A stretch of DNA of 64,000 nt from Amorphophallus konjac (lineage: Eukaryota > Streptophyta > Magnoliopsida > Alismatales > Araceae): NCBI GenBank assembly GCA_022559845.1, contig CM040125.1:202656102-202720101 (forward strand). Reading direction: 5' to 3'. Below are positions 1-11,127 of this stretch, one piece after another. The position numbers were made by a program, and so were the translations under genes. A model generated the notes under the pieces. It ran no database searches, was not told the DNA's origin, and saw only the letters and a program-made list of their open reading frames with translations. Every line of letters starts with the position of its first letter. Positions within the stretch are counted from its first letter, which is position 1.

Positions 1-145
1 TCCGTTGTGTTGGAGCTAACTGAGACGGCGTCTTCTCTTGAGCACGTTGAAATTTGGTTCGAGGCTCAATCTTGCCCTCAGCATAGATGGGAGCTCTTCT
101 CTTTAAACCCTTCTTGACCTTTTTCTCTTTTGCCGGAGGAGCCAT
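1..145 (-). CDS. Unrecognised ORF, N-terminal part only (runs off the left edge)
   Basis: An ATG at 145-143 (minus) opens a frame that stays open to base 1. The product begins MAPPAKEKKVKKGLKRR and is strongly basic, 48 codons visible. Upstream (146-240) is a pyrimidine-rich stretch on the minus strand that looks like a plant 5' leader, and at 363-374 there is a copy of the TGCGTTGACGCA motif of element E. It may be an extra 3' ORF of E, as some Sireviruses have a third ORF after pol, or a gene of unrelated origin. I do not recognise the family from the N-terminus alone. Confidence 0.4.
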   Translation of the reverse strand, partial: MAPPAKEKKVKKGLKRRAPIYAEGKIEPRTKFQRAQEKTPSQLAPTQR

Positions 146-299
146 GGTAGCGAGGTGAATCACCCGGCAACAGGGAAGAGAAGTGTCGTGGGAAAGAAGA
201 TGAGGGAAGCAGAGAGGTAGGAGCCAACAGGGTTTTTGAAAGAGGCGAGGAGACAGAAGCATTTACGCAGAGGGGTTTTAAAGAAATGACCCCTTGGTT

Positions 300-790
300 T
301 CAAAGAGACAGAACCGGTTCAAAGAGATGAACCAGACTGGGTTGATGGAGCGACCACGCGACTGCGTTGACGCATTGGAGGCCTGAGGCGACGCCACCAA
401 AAGGAATATGAAGGTAATATCGATTTAAGAGCCACAGTATTGAGGCATTCAAAAGACACTGAAACATGAAAGATGAGGATTGCATTCAGGGATTTTTAAT
501 TGATAAAATTGAAGTTCCCTTATGAGAGATATGATAATAGACCCTAATTCATTTAATGATGTGGAGAAAGACAAACTTATAAGTTTGAGTTAAGCCCATG
601 GACGAGAAGAGTATGTGTATGGAATAAAGATAGAACAGTTTGCACACCAGGAACTTTCTCAAAACTATCCCCTAGATTGATCAATTTCAAGAGACCCTTA
701 TAGAAGTGAATTTAACGAGTATTGAAGATGAACTCGGTAGGATTTTATGTGAGCTTAAGAACAACCACACATATATATATATATATATCT
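300..790. other. E 3' region: stretch without a gene, with (AT)n run
   Basis: No convincing coding sequence. It holds one TGCGTTGACGCA copy at about 363-374 and a partial one (GGCGACGCC) near 392-400, both the motif of element E. Bases 771-790 are a pure (AT)n microsatellite, followed by a T/A-rich stretch to about 830. Confidence 0.5.
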
Positions 791-924
791 ATTTATTCAC
801 AATTTTTTTTAATTTTTATTTTTAATTTTCATTAGCAGTCAAGTGCAACTAGCATATTGACACAGGTACACATGTTTATCAGACACCAGAGTCCCCGGTT
901 ATTCAGCATAGCTAACTATTCTGC

Positions 925-1119
925 TCCAATGAAACAGAGTTGGTAATTCACATCATGACATGCCTCTTAGCACTTCATTGGTGCATGAAGGTAGTTTCTC
1001 AGTGAAAGTTTACCATTGCTCTGCAACGAATTATTTTTCTTTGGGAACAGAGATAGGAACTCACATCATGACATGCTCCTTACCACTTCCTTGGTGCATA
1101 GAGACAGTTTCTCAGTGAG
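925..1119 (-). repeat. E 3' noncoding block, two tandem units of about 110 bp
   Basis: Two imperfect copies of a unit run from about 925 to 1030 and 1045 to 1119, the second completed across element A at 38919. Each has AACAGAG, then CACATCATGACATGC, CACTTC-TTGGTGCAT, TTTCTCAGTGA and CCATTGCTCTGCAA in the same order. Related but more diverged blocks occur in the 3' noncoding parts of A (about 5440-5660) and C (about 11990-12230), with the same TTTCTCAGTG and CCATTGCTCTG anchors. No ORF explains this. Confidence 0.6.
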
Positions 1120-1124
1120 AACTA
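1120..1124. repeat. Target-site duplication AACTA (left copy), element A
   Basis: AACTA stands directly before the TGTTGGG start of the left LTR and again at 38914-38918 directly after the ACAACA end of the right LTR. This defines element A as a single insertion and shows that 1119 and 38919 were once adjacent. Confidence 0.95.
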
Positions 1125-1389
1125 TGTTGGGTTCGGTGCGTTCGATTCAGAGGGGGGTGAATGAATCTCCCCTTAAAAACTTTCACCCAATTAAAAATTC
1201 TTCCTAATACAAACAGAAGGCTAATAAACAATTGCGGAATAACAATGTTAAAGGACACTCAATACCACTGTCAAACATATAGTGTGCGCAGCAATGAAAT
1301 GAACACATATAGAAAATCAACCCATATCATCCCTATGCATTCATCTAGCGCCAAACACACAAAGAGATCAAACCACTGCACAAAGAGTT

Positions 1390-1650
1390 TTTAGGTGGTT
1401 CGGTCCGCCAGACCTACGTCCACCCCACACTCAAACCTGAGTGTGGATTCTGCTGACTCACAGCTTGAATAGCTAGGCATCACAGCTTGCCATACAACCC
1501 GCTGAGCCTCACAGCTTGCTGTCCGAGGTATCCATCTCGCCCGCTAAGCAACACAGCTTGCTGTCCAGTGGAATCCACCACTGCAACCACTGAGGATTAC
1601 AGCTTGACCCGTCCAGAGGCAACACCTCTGCAAATGCTGACTAACAGCTT
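1390..1650 (-). other. Hairpin cassette in the LTR A leader
   Basis: Four perfect or near-perfect short inverted repeats stand in a row: 1425-1446 (CCACACTC/GAGTGTGG, 8-bp stem, 6-nt loop), 1524-1539 (CGAG/CTCG; the right LTR has CGAGG/CCTCG), 1566-1583 (CAGTGG/CCACTG) and 1614-1630 (CAGAGG/CCTCTG). The spacers carry repeated ACAGCTTG copies. The cassette follows a segment TTTTTAGGTGGTTCGG and CAGACCTACGTCCACC that is also present in LTRs C and E. In element sense it lies in the transcribed leader between the purine tract and the PBS. Confidence 0.75.
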
Positions 1651-1780
1651 GAAGAAAGGTATAAAATGAAAAATGAAAACATGAACCAAACAGCAACAGA
1701 AAGCTGTAAATAAAGCATAAGAATATAGCTCTCGAAGGAGCAGTTCTGGCTTAGATTTGTCCAAATGCCAGACACCCACT

Positions 1781-1905
1781 ATCTCTCTCTCTTTCTCTGC
1801 TCGAGCTCTCTATCTCTCTCTTTCTCTTCTTTCTCTTCTGCTCTTCTTCTCTTTCTCTTTTTCTTCTCTGCTCTTCTCTTCTTTCTTTTTCTTCTTCTTC
1901 TCTTC
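1781..1905 (-). repeat. Polypurine (GA-rich) leader tract of LTR A
   Basis: On the plus strand this is almost pure C/T with TCTCTC, TTCTTC and TTTCTC units, so the transcript is GA-rich. It lies about 65 bp downstream (in sense) of the TATA box, that is, close behind the expected transcription start. The right LTR copy is 24208-24335. Confidence 0.7.
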
Positions 1906-1970
1906 ACGCTGGATCATGCAGGCTATCCTCTGCTTCAGTCGATCACCTTCTTCTGATGGATGAGGCTTCA

Positions 1971-1978
1971 TATATATA
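1971..1978 (-). promoter_or_regulatory. TATA box of LTR A
   Basis: TATATATA, read on the minus strand, lies between the motif array (U3) and the purine-rich leader. The right LTR has the same box at 24402-24409. Confidence 0.7.
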
Positions 1979-2149
1979 GAGCAGCAGGAAGCAGATAGGG
2001 CGTGTGTCTTCCACATTTCCCGCCCAGAACTTTTGGCCACGTGTCATCTTCCTGTCAGCCCTTCCAGCCTCGGATCACGTGCCTTTCATTAAGCTCTGTA
2101 AAGAGTCCCTGTCAGACAGTCGAATAGGATTATCATATTAAGTCTAACA

Positions 2150-4245
2150 GCTTGTACAGACTTTATGAAGGCAGTGCAGTGTGTAGAGTTTGCAATACGA
2201 AGACAAAGCATGTACAGACTTCACGTTGTGAATGCAAAGCTAAGGTGTGTACTGACTTAGTGAATGCAACACTGAGGCATGTACAGACTTCACTTATGCA
2301 AGTGAAGCAGTGCATGGCTATACAGACTTTGTGTAATGTATGGACTTAGTGTGTGCGAGCATGCTAACATGCAATGTGTAGACATTGAATCAAAAGGATG
2401 CACAGGCTGTACAGACATTCTGTGCTTAACACTTAAGCCTGAATGCATGATGTGTAGATGTTGTATAGACTTGCTGAAGTGTGCACAAGGTGAAGTATGC
2501 ACAACAGAACTGAATGCACTAACATGCCGTCGACCATTGTACAGACCTCATGTTCACTATGCAGACGTTGTATAGACTTGCTAATGCATTGTGTGCAGAC
2601 TCTGCGTGCGATGTGCAAACTTGTATGAGAAAGGGCTGTATAGACTTTAAATGATGAAGCACACGATGCAATGTGTGGACTTGGTAGATGATGCATGCAC
2701 CTTAATGTATAGACTTGTAATGCGTGTAGGGCATGCAGTGTATAGACTTGGAAAGTCATCAAGCTACGTGCAGAAAGCAAACTCTGTACAGACTTCACTT
2801 GTGCCTGAAATAGAACAATGTATAGACTTGGTCTGTATAGACTTCAACTCAAGTATGCATGCGATGTGTAGACTTTGAAGAGGATGCAAGCACAAGCCAA
2901 CCGATGTATAGACTTTGCCAGACGATGCAATGCACAAGGCAACCGATGTACAGACTTTGCCAGACTCTGCACTGCACAAGGCAATCGATGTATAGACTTT
3001 GCCAGACAATGCATGATACGATGCGATGTACAGACTTGGCTTAAGCAAGGGCTGTACAGACTTTGATTTATGCACATAGATGCTGAATGAGACGCTGAAG
3101 TCTGTATAGACTTTAAGTGAAGAATGAAGAATGTACAGACTTAGTCTGATGCGTTATATAGGCTTGCATGAGACACTAAACTGCAACGAATGTACAGACT
3201 TGCTGGCGTGGAATGTGCAGACTCCATGCAATGCAAGGCAAATGAATGTATAGACTCTGCATCCACAATGTGTAGACTTTGAAAGCCAACAAGTGAACTC
3301 AATGTACAGACTTGCTGGATGTGTGAGCTGCAATGTATAGACTTGACTGCCTGCATGCATGTATAGACATTATCGTGCAGACAGGACCTCACATGCATTA
3401 GTGTATAGATTGTATGCCTGATGGATGCACTGATGCAGTATATGCACAGAGGAAGCAATGCACCGATGCAATGCATGCACATAGTAGGTATTGAACTGAA
3501 GCAATGGATGTATAGACTTGTGTTGACGCTGCATGACAACTGCCAATGTATAGACTTCACAAGTACAAGCAATGCAGCAATGTATGGACTTTGAACTTGT
3601 GCATGCAATGTATAGACTTGCTACCCTACTTGTCATGCAGTGTATGGACTTGCTGTTCCTGCGACGACTGCGATGTACATACTTGCTAGCCTGCGAGCCA
3701 TGCAGTGTATGTAGATAAAGCAAGCGATGTATAGACTTCGCATATGCATGAGACGCTAAGTGTATAGACTTTGAAGCTCAAGTGAGACGGTGGATGTACA
3801 TACTTCAACTCTCAACTGAGACGGTGGATGTACATACTTCTAAATGCTGACGGACAATGTATGGACTTGGCATAAGATGCTGCATGAGACGCTGGACGCT
3901 GTACAGACTTGGAGACAATGCATGCTGCAGTGTATAGACTTAGCATTAAGCAAGGCAATGTATGGACTTCAAGTCATGAGACGCAAGTTGAGACGATGAA
4001 TGATGTACACACATCAAGTCCACTTTAGATGCTGAGTGAGACGGGCGATGTACAGACTTCAATGCGTGCTTGCAACACGAAGTATAGACATTGCCTGTGC
4101 GAGCAATATAGTGTGTAGACTTGTGTGTGTGTTCAATGTGTAGACCTGTGTGTGCTGTGCAGCCAATGTGCATACTTGCTATGGAGGGATGTGTAGACTT
4201 ATGCATTGACGCTAAGTGAGACAGTGCAATGTATAGACTTCTTAA
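2150..4245 (-). repeat. U3 motif array of LTR A (TGTAYAGACTT)
   Basis: Many copies of an 11-bp motif, consensus ATGTATAGACTTG on the plus strand (AAGTCTATACAT in element sense), lie in one orientation at irregular spacings of roughly 20-45 bp. Variants change mainly Y (TGTATAG or TGTACAG) and the flanks; the core GACTT is kept. Sequence between copies is A/G/C-mixed and not obviously repeated, so this is not a simple satellite. The array lies wholly upstream of the TATA box in sense. Long open frames on the minus strand here are a by-product, because the motif has no stop in any minus frame. Confidence 0.85.
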
Positions 4246-4513
4246 CAGACGCATGAAACAACTGTTATTGCACTGATGCAGTGTATGCTAAACACAAAGA
4301 TATTGCACTGATGCAGTGTATGCTAAACACAAAGACTATAGCAATGAATAGATCAAACAAAGCACACTCATGCATTCTCCACAGAACAGATCAGTCATAT
4401 GCATTCATGTTACTATCATTCAATGTGATGTTCTTAGCAAAATAATATGGTGACTCATTCATGTTGCTATCATTAAAACACCACATTATCATCAAAGCAC
4501 AAGGGGCACAACA

Positions 4514-4745
4514 ATCTCCCCCTTTTTGATGATGGCAACATAATGAGTCACACTGACTCGTCAAACTACTCTCCCCCTTTGACATAAGCAAAAAGGAGAT
4601 GGTTTGAGAGACAAAATACACAGAATGAAACAAGGTTCACTGAAATGGAGTTCCCCCTTATGACAATAAAACAGCTCTCCCCCTATCAACATGCATGATT
4701 GACTACTCTCCCCATAAAAGCAGATGACCCATAACTCCCCCTAAA
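4514..4745 (-). promoter_or_regulatory. Multiple polypurine tracts of element A
   Basis: The primary tract, AAAAAGGGGGAGAT in sense, abuts the LTR at 4514-4527. At least five further GGGGGAG-like tracts follow within about 230 bp (near 4570, 4653, 4677, 4710 and 4735). Repeated polypurine tracts upstream of the 3' LTR are a described Sirevirus feature. The first tract primes plus-strand DNA synthesis; the role of the extra tracts is not known. Confidence 0.8.
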
Positions 4746-6827
4746 CAGAATGAAACAGGTGGAAAATCCACAGATCCAGAACTGGTTGCAAAACAAGATG
4801 AAAGATTCCAACAGTGTGGAGAGGAGTACATCTCAGGAAGCAATCTAAAATCCACCACCATAAGGATTCTGAAGTTCAGAAGGCTGCAAGTGAACAAGGT
4901 AATAATGGGAGTGGCACCTCACATTTGTATGGTAAAAAAAATGCAGATGGAATCCGTCAACTGATAAGAGAGGATTTGTCAATACAGTTACAGTTGATTA
5001 TGAATGAATCTGATCATGAGCGATTTTAATGCTTGCACCACTTCAATAAGTCTTAAGAAGTATAGACTCTTCTATCATAAAGGGTTATGAAGTGGCAACT
5101 TAACCAATCTGATTTAATTATGATGTATACCAACTTTGTCAAATTAAACTCAATACTCATATCTGAATCCAAGTTTTAATAAAGGTGAACCAATTAGTCA
5201 GATAACACTCAAAAATAATCATCTTTATCTTACACATATGATCTCAATAGCTCCTTTGAAAAATACACAGATTAGTACTGAGGTTAAACACTTTTCTAAG
5301 AGCATGAGTTGACAGAATTTTTAAAATATTTTCATTTGAAGCACATTTTATTTTTCCTGAGTAATTTAGGTTGATCAACACCTTTTTACATGAGGCACAA
5401 CACGTCTCAGGTGAAGTGACCCAGTTACTCAGTGTGATAACTGTCATTGCCTCTCAACTTCGAGAACAGAGTTAGTAATATAAGTGTCTTTTTACATGAG
5501 AAGACACCTTGATCAGAGGCCAGACTCCCCAGTTACTCAACACAGATATGCCATTGCTCTGTCAGGTTCTCAATGAATTTTTCATTTTAAGTGACTATGA
5601 CACTTCATGACTTGGGTTCACTCCATTTCTTTGATGTAAAACCCAGTTTCTCAGTGAATAAAGTCATTTCATTACTCACTGATTTTATTTCCTGTCAAAT
5701 TTTTCAAAGTTAATGTTTAACAACAATACTCACTCTATGCATCTTAACCAAAGTAGCCCTGATTTCAAATTTTCAGATTTCTGATGAGTGAGTCTAAGGT
5801 ATTATGACATAGATGGTTAAGATTTATTAAAGCTTATCATCCAGATATTTTTAATTCATTTAATTACAAATCTGAGAATATATTAATCTTATATCATTCT
5901 GATTCAGTGGTAATTCTTAAACCTATATGACAGGAATTTCTAAAAAGTTTTCAGACTAAATTGCATGACATGCAGCTTAAGTTCCTCAGATCAAATCAAT
6001 AAATTTAGCTGAACAACTAATCAACAGTAGAACCAAATCAGTCACACCAGTTAAGAGATATATGAAGGATGAGTATTAGCTGGTGGAAGGGTCAATCAGC
6101 AAGAGAGAATAAAAGTTTAAAACCAATAGCAGAGATTGAATTTCAGTCAAACAAAATGAAACTCTCTTTCAACAGATTGACGATTAGCAGCCAAAATCTC
6201 AAATTCAAGAAAGTGTGAATTCAGATGATGGATAGTTCAGAAAGTCAATTGATGATTTGAAAGAGTGTAGACAGTGAGAATTTCAACCAGTGTCAAAATA
6301 ATTATAATGCTCCCCTGTCTATATGTAGTGACACACTTAAGACTCAACAAACTCCCCCTGAATTTATGCAATTTATGCAAGATGATTATTCAAACATCAG
6401 AGCATTCTTTATTCAGAGAGCATCATGCGAGAGCAATCAACTTTTCAAGACAATTCAATTTAGCACAGACAGATTATTATGATATGCATTGATCAAAAAT
6501 AGTTGGACTCCCCCAGACTATATGCATGAAATGTATTGAAAGCACATCACATGATATCAAATTTTGCATTTAGATATGATTCATGCAAATTAGACAGAAG
6601 AGAATTATCATAAACATGATTGTGCAATTCACATTTCATACAGTTTCAGTCTAACATCAACAAATCAACATGATATGCAATCATTTCAAGTTCACAATTT
6701 TATATAATGGAATTTAAGCAAAGTGTTCAGAACTAACCTGAAAAGCAGAACCCTGGGGTCTTCCTGTTGAGTGCCTTGGTTTATTTACCCCTCTATTTCA
6801 TTCCAAGGCACACCTGTAACATGTTAA
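4746..6827 (-). other. Element A 3' noncoding region
   Basis: AT-rich, no convincing ORF on either strand. It contains the conserved block at about 5440-5660 (CATTGCTCTG, TTTCTCAGTG) shared with C and E, and isolated ACTCCCCC tracts near 6350 and 6508 that repeat the polypurine theme close to the gag stop. Nothing else recognised. Confidence 0.6.
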
Positions 6828-7704
6828 TCAATTTGATCCTATAGGGACCCAAACAGCCTTGGGTCCCGAGTTAGTTCTGACAGGTGTTCTGAACAGTCTC
6901 TTAGCAACATGATCATCATAGTCCATCAGATGACAATCAGTCATGGAGTGACCAAATTTACCACAATATGTACATGAAACAGCAGATTTTCTAGTCCTAT
7001 GGTGCATACCAAAAGCAGCATGAGACCAATGAGACCGAGCATTAAATGTTCTGTTGTTTACATGAACATTTTGTTTCTTATTACCAGATGACCAACATTT
7101 AACATACTTGTGACCTGACTTGCCACAGTTATAACATGAAAAATTTACACTTTTTGCTCTGGGGAATTCAGGAGATTTGAAGTTAATATGATTTCCCTGA
7201 ACATGCCAGCAGTCCTTGACTGCATTACCATATTTCCCACATTCAAAGCATCTAAGATGCTTGCTTCTTGATTCATTATTACCCCAATGATTTCCTGACC
7301 ATCACTCATTTGCCTTATGCCTAGGCTTGTTACAAGTGAAACAAATAATATGCTGGCCTGAAATAGATCTATATCTCTGTGGGCCATGAGCATGTGTGAA
7401 AAATCTAGAATTCACATTGTTGTCTTCTTTCATTGTAAAACATGCATTCATTAGATGACCACGCCTACCACGATAATAACAAGATGCATTAGATTTCTTA
7501 GTGGCATGGTTTCTATCAGATGAATTCCTAGAATGCATTTCTTCACTAGCATGCTCATCTTCAAGCAACAGTATGCAATCATCCATTACATGCCCTATCT
7601 TGCCACAATAGTGACATGACACATGTGATTTTCTGGCGACATGATTACTAACAGACTAACTAGATGCATGAGAATGAGTACATGAAGCATTTGCATTTTG
7701 CATT
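6828..7704 (-). pseudogene. Element A Gag-like protein, C-terminal half: six CCHC-type knuckles
   Basis: This continues the frame broken by element C (its N-terminal half is 21625-23387). The frame rejoins without a shift at the GCATT duplication. In order it shows six CX2CX4HX4C-type knuckles, starting CHYCGKIGHVMDDC. Knuckle 2 has Arg for the second Cys, knuckle 3 has a stop (7302-7304) exactly where its last Cys should be, knuckle 4 has Asn for His, and 5 and 6 are intact. A further stop is at 7656-7658. The frame ends with a WVP-containing tail and a stop at 6828-6830. Multiple knuckles suggest nucleic-acid binding in a capsid or in the cytoplasm. No pol follows. Confidence 0.8.
7700..7704. 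repeat. Target-site duplication GCATT (left copy), element C
   Basis: GCATT lies directly before TGATAGGG and again at 21620-21624 directly after ACAACA. Removing C and one copy restores the reading frame of the gag of A. Confidence 0.95.
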
Positions 7705-8059
7705 TGATAGGGTGCTAGGCCCGGATACAGAGGGGGGTGAATGTATCCTTCTACGAATAATGGCCCAAATTAAAACTCTAAAGCTCAGATATGCGGAATA
7801 AAAACTAGTGAGCTCTCCAAGATGAGATAATAAGACAACACTTGATCAAACAGTTGGACTGCAACAATGCAGCCACCTGATCAAACCAGAAACGCAGACA
7901 GAACTATGGAAACCAAACTCACCTAGCAAAATATAATGCTAAGGTTACTGCAGATAGAAACAACAATAACAAATTAACTCCCAGGATAACACAACTAACC
8001 ATGCATGCATAACCTGTGAATGGGAGGTAGAAGGCAAGGAGAAAACGCACAAAACAAAA

Positions 8060-8400
8060 CCAATGCTCAAGAGATTTTTTAGGTGGTTCGATCCTCCAGA
8101 CCTACGTCCACCCCTCACTCCCAACCGGAGTGAGGCTTCCACTAGCACAAGCTAGAAAACTGCAGACTCAGTCTGCGAACAAGATGCTGCCACACAGCTT
8201 GACCAGGGGAACAACCTCCCCTCTTCCTCCGGACCGGAGGGACACCCCAAGTGGCTCCCAGCCACTTGGAAACCAGAGACTAGGTCTCTCTTCCTATAGA
8301 CCAGGAGGGACCCCTGGACTTGCAACCCACAAGCCCAGAACCGGAGGACCAATCCTCCCTTCTCCTGAGTCCACAAGAGGAACCCGACCTCACTATTGAG
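8060..8400 (-). other. Hairpin cassette in the LTR C leader (left)
   Basis: A run of inverted repeats: 8113-8135 (CCTCACTC/GAGTGAGG), a GGGG/CCCC pair near 8197-8213, 8226-8240 (CCTCCGG/CCGGAGG), 8247-8269 (CCAAGTGG/CCACTTGG, 8-bp perfect stem, 7-nt loop), an AGAGAC/GTCTCT pair near 8274-8290, and GGAGG/CCTCC near 8343-8359. They begin immediately after the CTACGTCCACC segment, as in LTR A, but their sequences differ from those in A while the stem-loop form is kept. Confidence 0.75.
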
Positions 8401-8560
8401 AATCGGAAGAACAATAGTAACCAGAGTAATAAAAGGAAAAATAAGAAAACATAAAAAGCACAGCGACAAAAGTTGGAAATGAAACACAAGAAATATAGCT
8501 CTCAATAAGCATAGTCGTTCTGTTTTTGATCCACGAACAGACTGAACAGATCTTCAATAG

Positions 8561-8756
8561 CACTCTCTCCTCTCTTCCTCTTCTTTCTTCTTCTTTCTGC
8601 TTCTCTTTCTTTTCTCTCTTTCTTTTGCTGCTCTCGCACTCTTCTTCTTTCTTCTTCTTCTTCTTTCTTCTTCTGCTCTTTGCCTCTCTTCTTCTTCTTT
8701 CTTCTTCTTCTTCTTCTGCTTCTCTGCTTCTTTTCTCACAGTCTCGATCATCCCTC
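8561..8756 (-). repeat. Polypurine leader tract of LTR C (left)
   Basis: About 195 bp of nearly pure C/T on the plus strand (TTCTTC units), hence GAAGAA-rich in the transcript. It starts about 40 bp downstream of the TATA box in sense. The copy in the right LTR is about 19050-19246 and differs by length changes within the repeats. Confidence 0.7.
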
Positions 8757-8794
8757 TTCTATTCTCATCATTTCTATTCAGTGGACGAAGGCTT

Positions 8795-8803
8795 CTATTT
8801 ATA
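8795..8803 (-). promoter_or_regulatory. TATA box of LTR C (left)
   Basis: TATAAATAG on the minus strand, a near-ideal plant TATA box, between the U3 motif array and the purine leader. The right LTR has it at 19287-19295. Confidence 0.8.
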
Positions 8804-8978
8804 TCAGCTTCAGCAGGTGCTAGGGCGTGTGTCCTTCAGGTTCTCACCCAGAGAGCACCTCGGATCATGTGCCAGGCATCATCCTCAGTTCACGTGCCCA
8901 GTCATTAACCTGAGTCATCTGCAGACAGAGACAAAATGAAATGAAACGAATTAGTTAGTTCAGGCTTATAACAACGAG

Positions 8979-10792
8979 TGTATATACTTTAGAAGCAGTA
9001 AATGAGTAAGTGTGTACACTGAGAGAGTGTATAGACTTGTAGGTCTTCATGCGACCTCAGTGTATATACTTGCTGAAGAATGTATTATCATAACAAGGGG
9101 GAATGTGTGGACTTCTGTGAAATGTAAGAAGCCATCGAGTGTATAGACTTAGCGACATTAATTAGGCAAGTGTGTACAACGTGAGAGAGTGTATATACTT
9201 GCTGTGAAGAACAGCAATGTGTAGACTTGTGAAGCATAACTGTATGCAGTGTATAGACTTCAATGAATGCAATGCATGCACAATGATGGAATGTATAGAC
9301 TATGAAGATATGTGTGTGAAGCTCAACAATGTATAGACTATGCAATGGCATCAAAGCAACATATCGATGTACAAACTTTGGCTTGATCAATGCACACTGC
9401 ACAAATGGATGTACAGACTTGAAGTGGCATGTAGCAGACGATGAACAGCCAAGCATGTATAGACTTACCAATGCGAGCACAGGCTGTACACACTTTGATT
9501 GCGTGCAAGAGAACGCAGTGTACATACTTTGCTGTGAAGAACAATGCATGAATGCAGTGTATAGACTTGCTGTTAACATGCATGAGAACCCAATGTACAG
9601 ACATGCTGTCCCTGCAGCTGACGACTCCAGTGTATAGACTTGCTGAGGGAAGGGATGTACAGACTTTAAGCAAAGCAAGGCAGTCGAGTGTATAGACTTC
9701 ATGATGTGTAGACTTTGGCACAAGAAACGGCTGTACAGACTTTAGCTCAACATCGATGTATAGAGTTTTGAAAGCTTGAACGACGAAGCATGCTGTACAG
9801 ACTTTGAGCGTTGTATAGACTTTGCGAAGCACATGCCTTGGCTGTACAGACTTCAGACTTGAACGTGTGTGCTGTGAACGATGTATACACTGGGAGGCCC
9901 TTGAAGGGTGTACAGACTTGAAGAACCGAAGCCAATGTAGAGACTTGACGAATGGCTCAGTAATGTATAGACTTGGTGAGCTTCAGAGCACAATGTGCAG
10001 ACTTTACCACTGTATAGACTTGAAGTTCTGAACGTAGGTAAAGGCTGGGATTGTATAGACTTGCACAGTGCTGCCAATGTATAGACTTCCAATGAATGCA
10101 ACCACTGTACAGACTTGCTCAAACATACCGATGTATAGACTTGCCAACGAGAGGGCTGTACAGGCTTGAGCAATGCAAAGGCAATCGGATGTATAGACTT
10201 GGGCTGTACATACTCGGAAGGCTTGAAGTCGATGTACAGACTTGGAAACTGATTTGCAAAGGCTAATGTATAGACTTGAAGGTTCACATGATGTATAGAC
10301 TTCAAATGCAACAGAAGAGTCTGTATGGACTTTGAAGATGCAAGCGATGTAAAGACTTGGGGTTCCACTGTGGATGTATAGACTCTGAAGAAATGAGGCA
10401 ATGTGCAGACTTGGCGCCTTGAAGGATGTATAGACTTCAGTTGAGCAAGCTACAGTGCCATTGTATGGACTTGACCTCAAGGAATGGCTGTATAGACTTT
10501 GAAGGCTAAGCGGAGGATGTACAGACTTTGAATATGAAGACCAATGTGTGGACTTCAGGTGAAGACCAATGTACATACTTTGAATATGAAGACCAATGTA
10601 CAGAGTATGAGAGCTAAGGCCAATGTATTGACTTGAACAAGTAATGCATGTGCCAATGTATACACTTGAAAAACCGATGTGAAGACTTGACAATGTACAC
10701 ACTTTGAATTCATGCAAGTTGTGCGATGTATATACTTCCTGCGTGATGCTGATGTGCAGACTTATGTAAGTGTATGCAGTGTATAGACTACA
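8979..10792 (-). repeat. U3 motif array of LTR C (left), about 60 copies
   Basis: I count about 62 copies of the motif TGTAYAGACTT or close variants in 1.8 kb, all in the same orientation, mean spacing about 29 bp but irregular. The motif is the same as in LTR A although the sequence between copies is not alignable by eye. The array ends about 180 bp before the TATA box in sense. Confidence 0.88.
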
Positions 10793-11127
10793 CTTATCTG
10801 GGGAGTCGACCCATCTAGAAAGGGGGGGCAACCCACACTAAGCTGACTGTGATGATGCAAGGATGTTTAGCCTGAACAGAACTCCACAAGCAGAGTGAAG
10901 CAACTGATGAATGTGTACATGAATGCTTCACGCAGCAGATAACATGGCTGAACATCAAATGTGCAATGCTTTTAGACCTGATAAACTAACAGAATAGTAG
11001 ACTGACTGAACATATGAAGATGACTCATACAGCTAGATGACTCACAGTGATTAACTCACAACAAAAACCAATCATCAAGTGATTAACTCACATCAAAGCC
11101 AATCATCAAAACCACAGGGGCACAATA

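Larger units (their letters stand above)
1125..4513 (-). repeat. Element A left LTR (3' LTR in element sense)
   Basis: 3389 bp, TGTTGGG...ACAACA. In sense (minus) order: U3 with a dense array of AAGTCTRTACA motifs (4245 to 2150), TATA box at 1978-1971, a purine-rich leader (1905-1781), a hairpin cassette (1630-1425), the conserved CTACGTCCACC segment, then AT-rich sequence to the end. It matches the right LTR over its full length apart from small indels and the B insertion there. Confidence 0.92.
7705..11127 (-). repeat. Element C left LTR (3' LTR in sense)
   Basis: 3423 bp. In sense order: U3 motif array (10792-8979), TATA at 8803-8795, purine-rich leader (8756-8561), hairpin cassette (8395-8113), CTACGTCCACC segment, AT-rich end. 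The terminal ACAATA has one change from the ACAACA of the other copy. Confidence 0.92.

Noticed and set aside
1757..2040. Ser/Phe/Leu-rich plus frames and Lys/Glu/Arg-rich minus frames at the CT tracts (also 8526-8939, 18883-19431, 24094-24471)
   Set aside because: Pure translation of C/T or G/A low-complexity tracts.
2150..4245. The TGTAYAGACTT array as a CRISPR array or a centromeric satellite
   Set aside because: Spacing is irregular, the motif is short and degenerate, the intervening sequence is not unique-spacer-like, and the array is bounded by LTR features.
8130..8505. Frames of 89 and 117 codons in the leader of LTR C, repeated at 18620-18995
   Set aside because: They occur in both LTRs only because the LTRs are copies. 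They span the hairpin cassette and have no domain.
9088..10831. Long minus-strand open frames of 160-275 codons in the LTR motif arrays (also 2433-4254, 19580-21209, 36802-38654)
   Set aside because: The motif AAGTCTATACA has no stop in any minus frame and translates as KSIH, SLY or VYT. The frames overlap each other, lie upstream of the TATA box and shift between LTR copies, so they are artefacts of the array.
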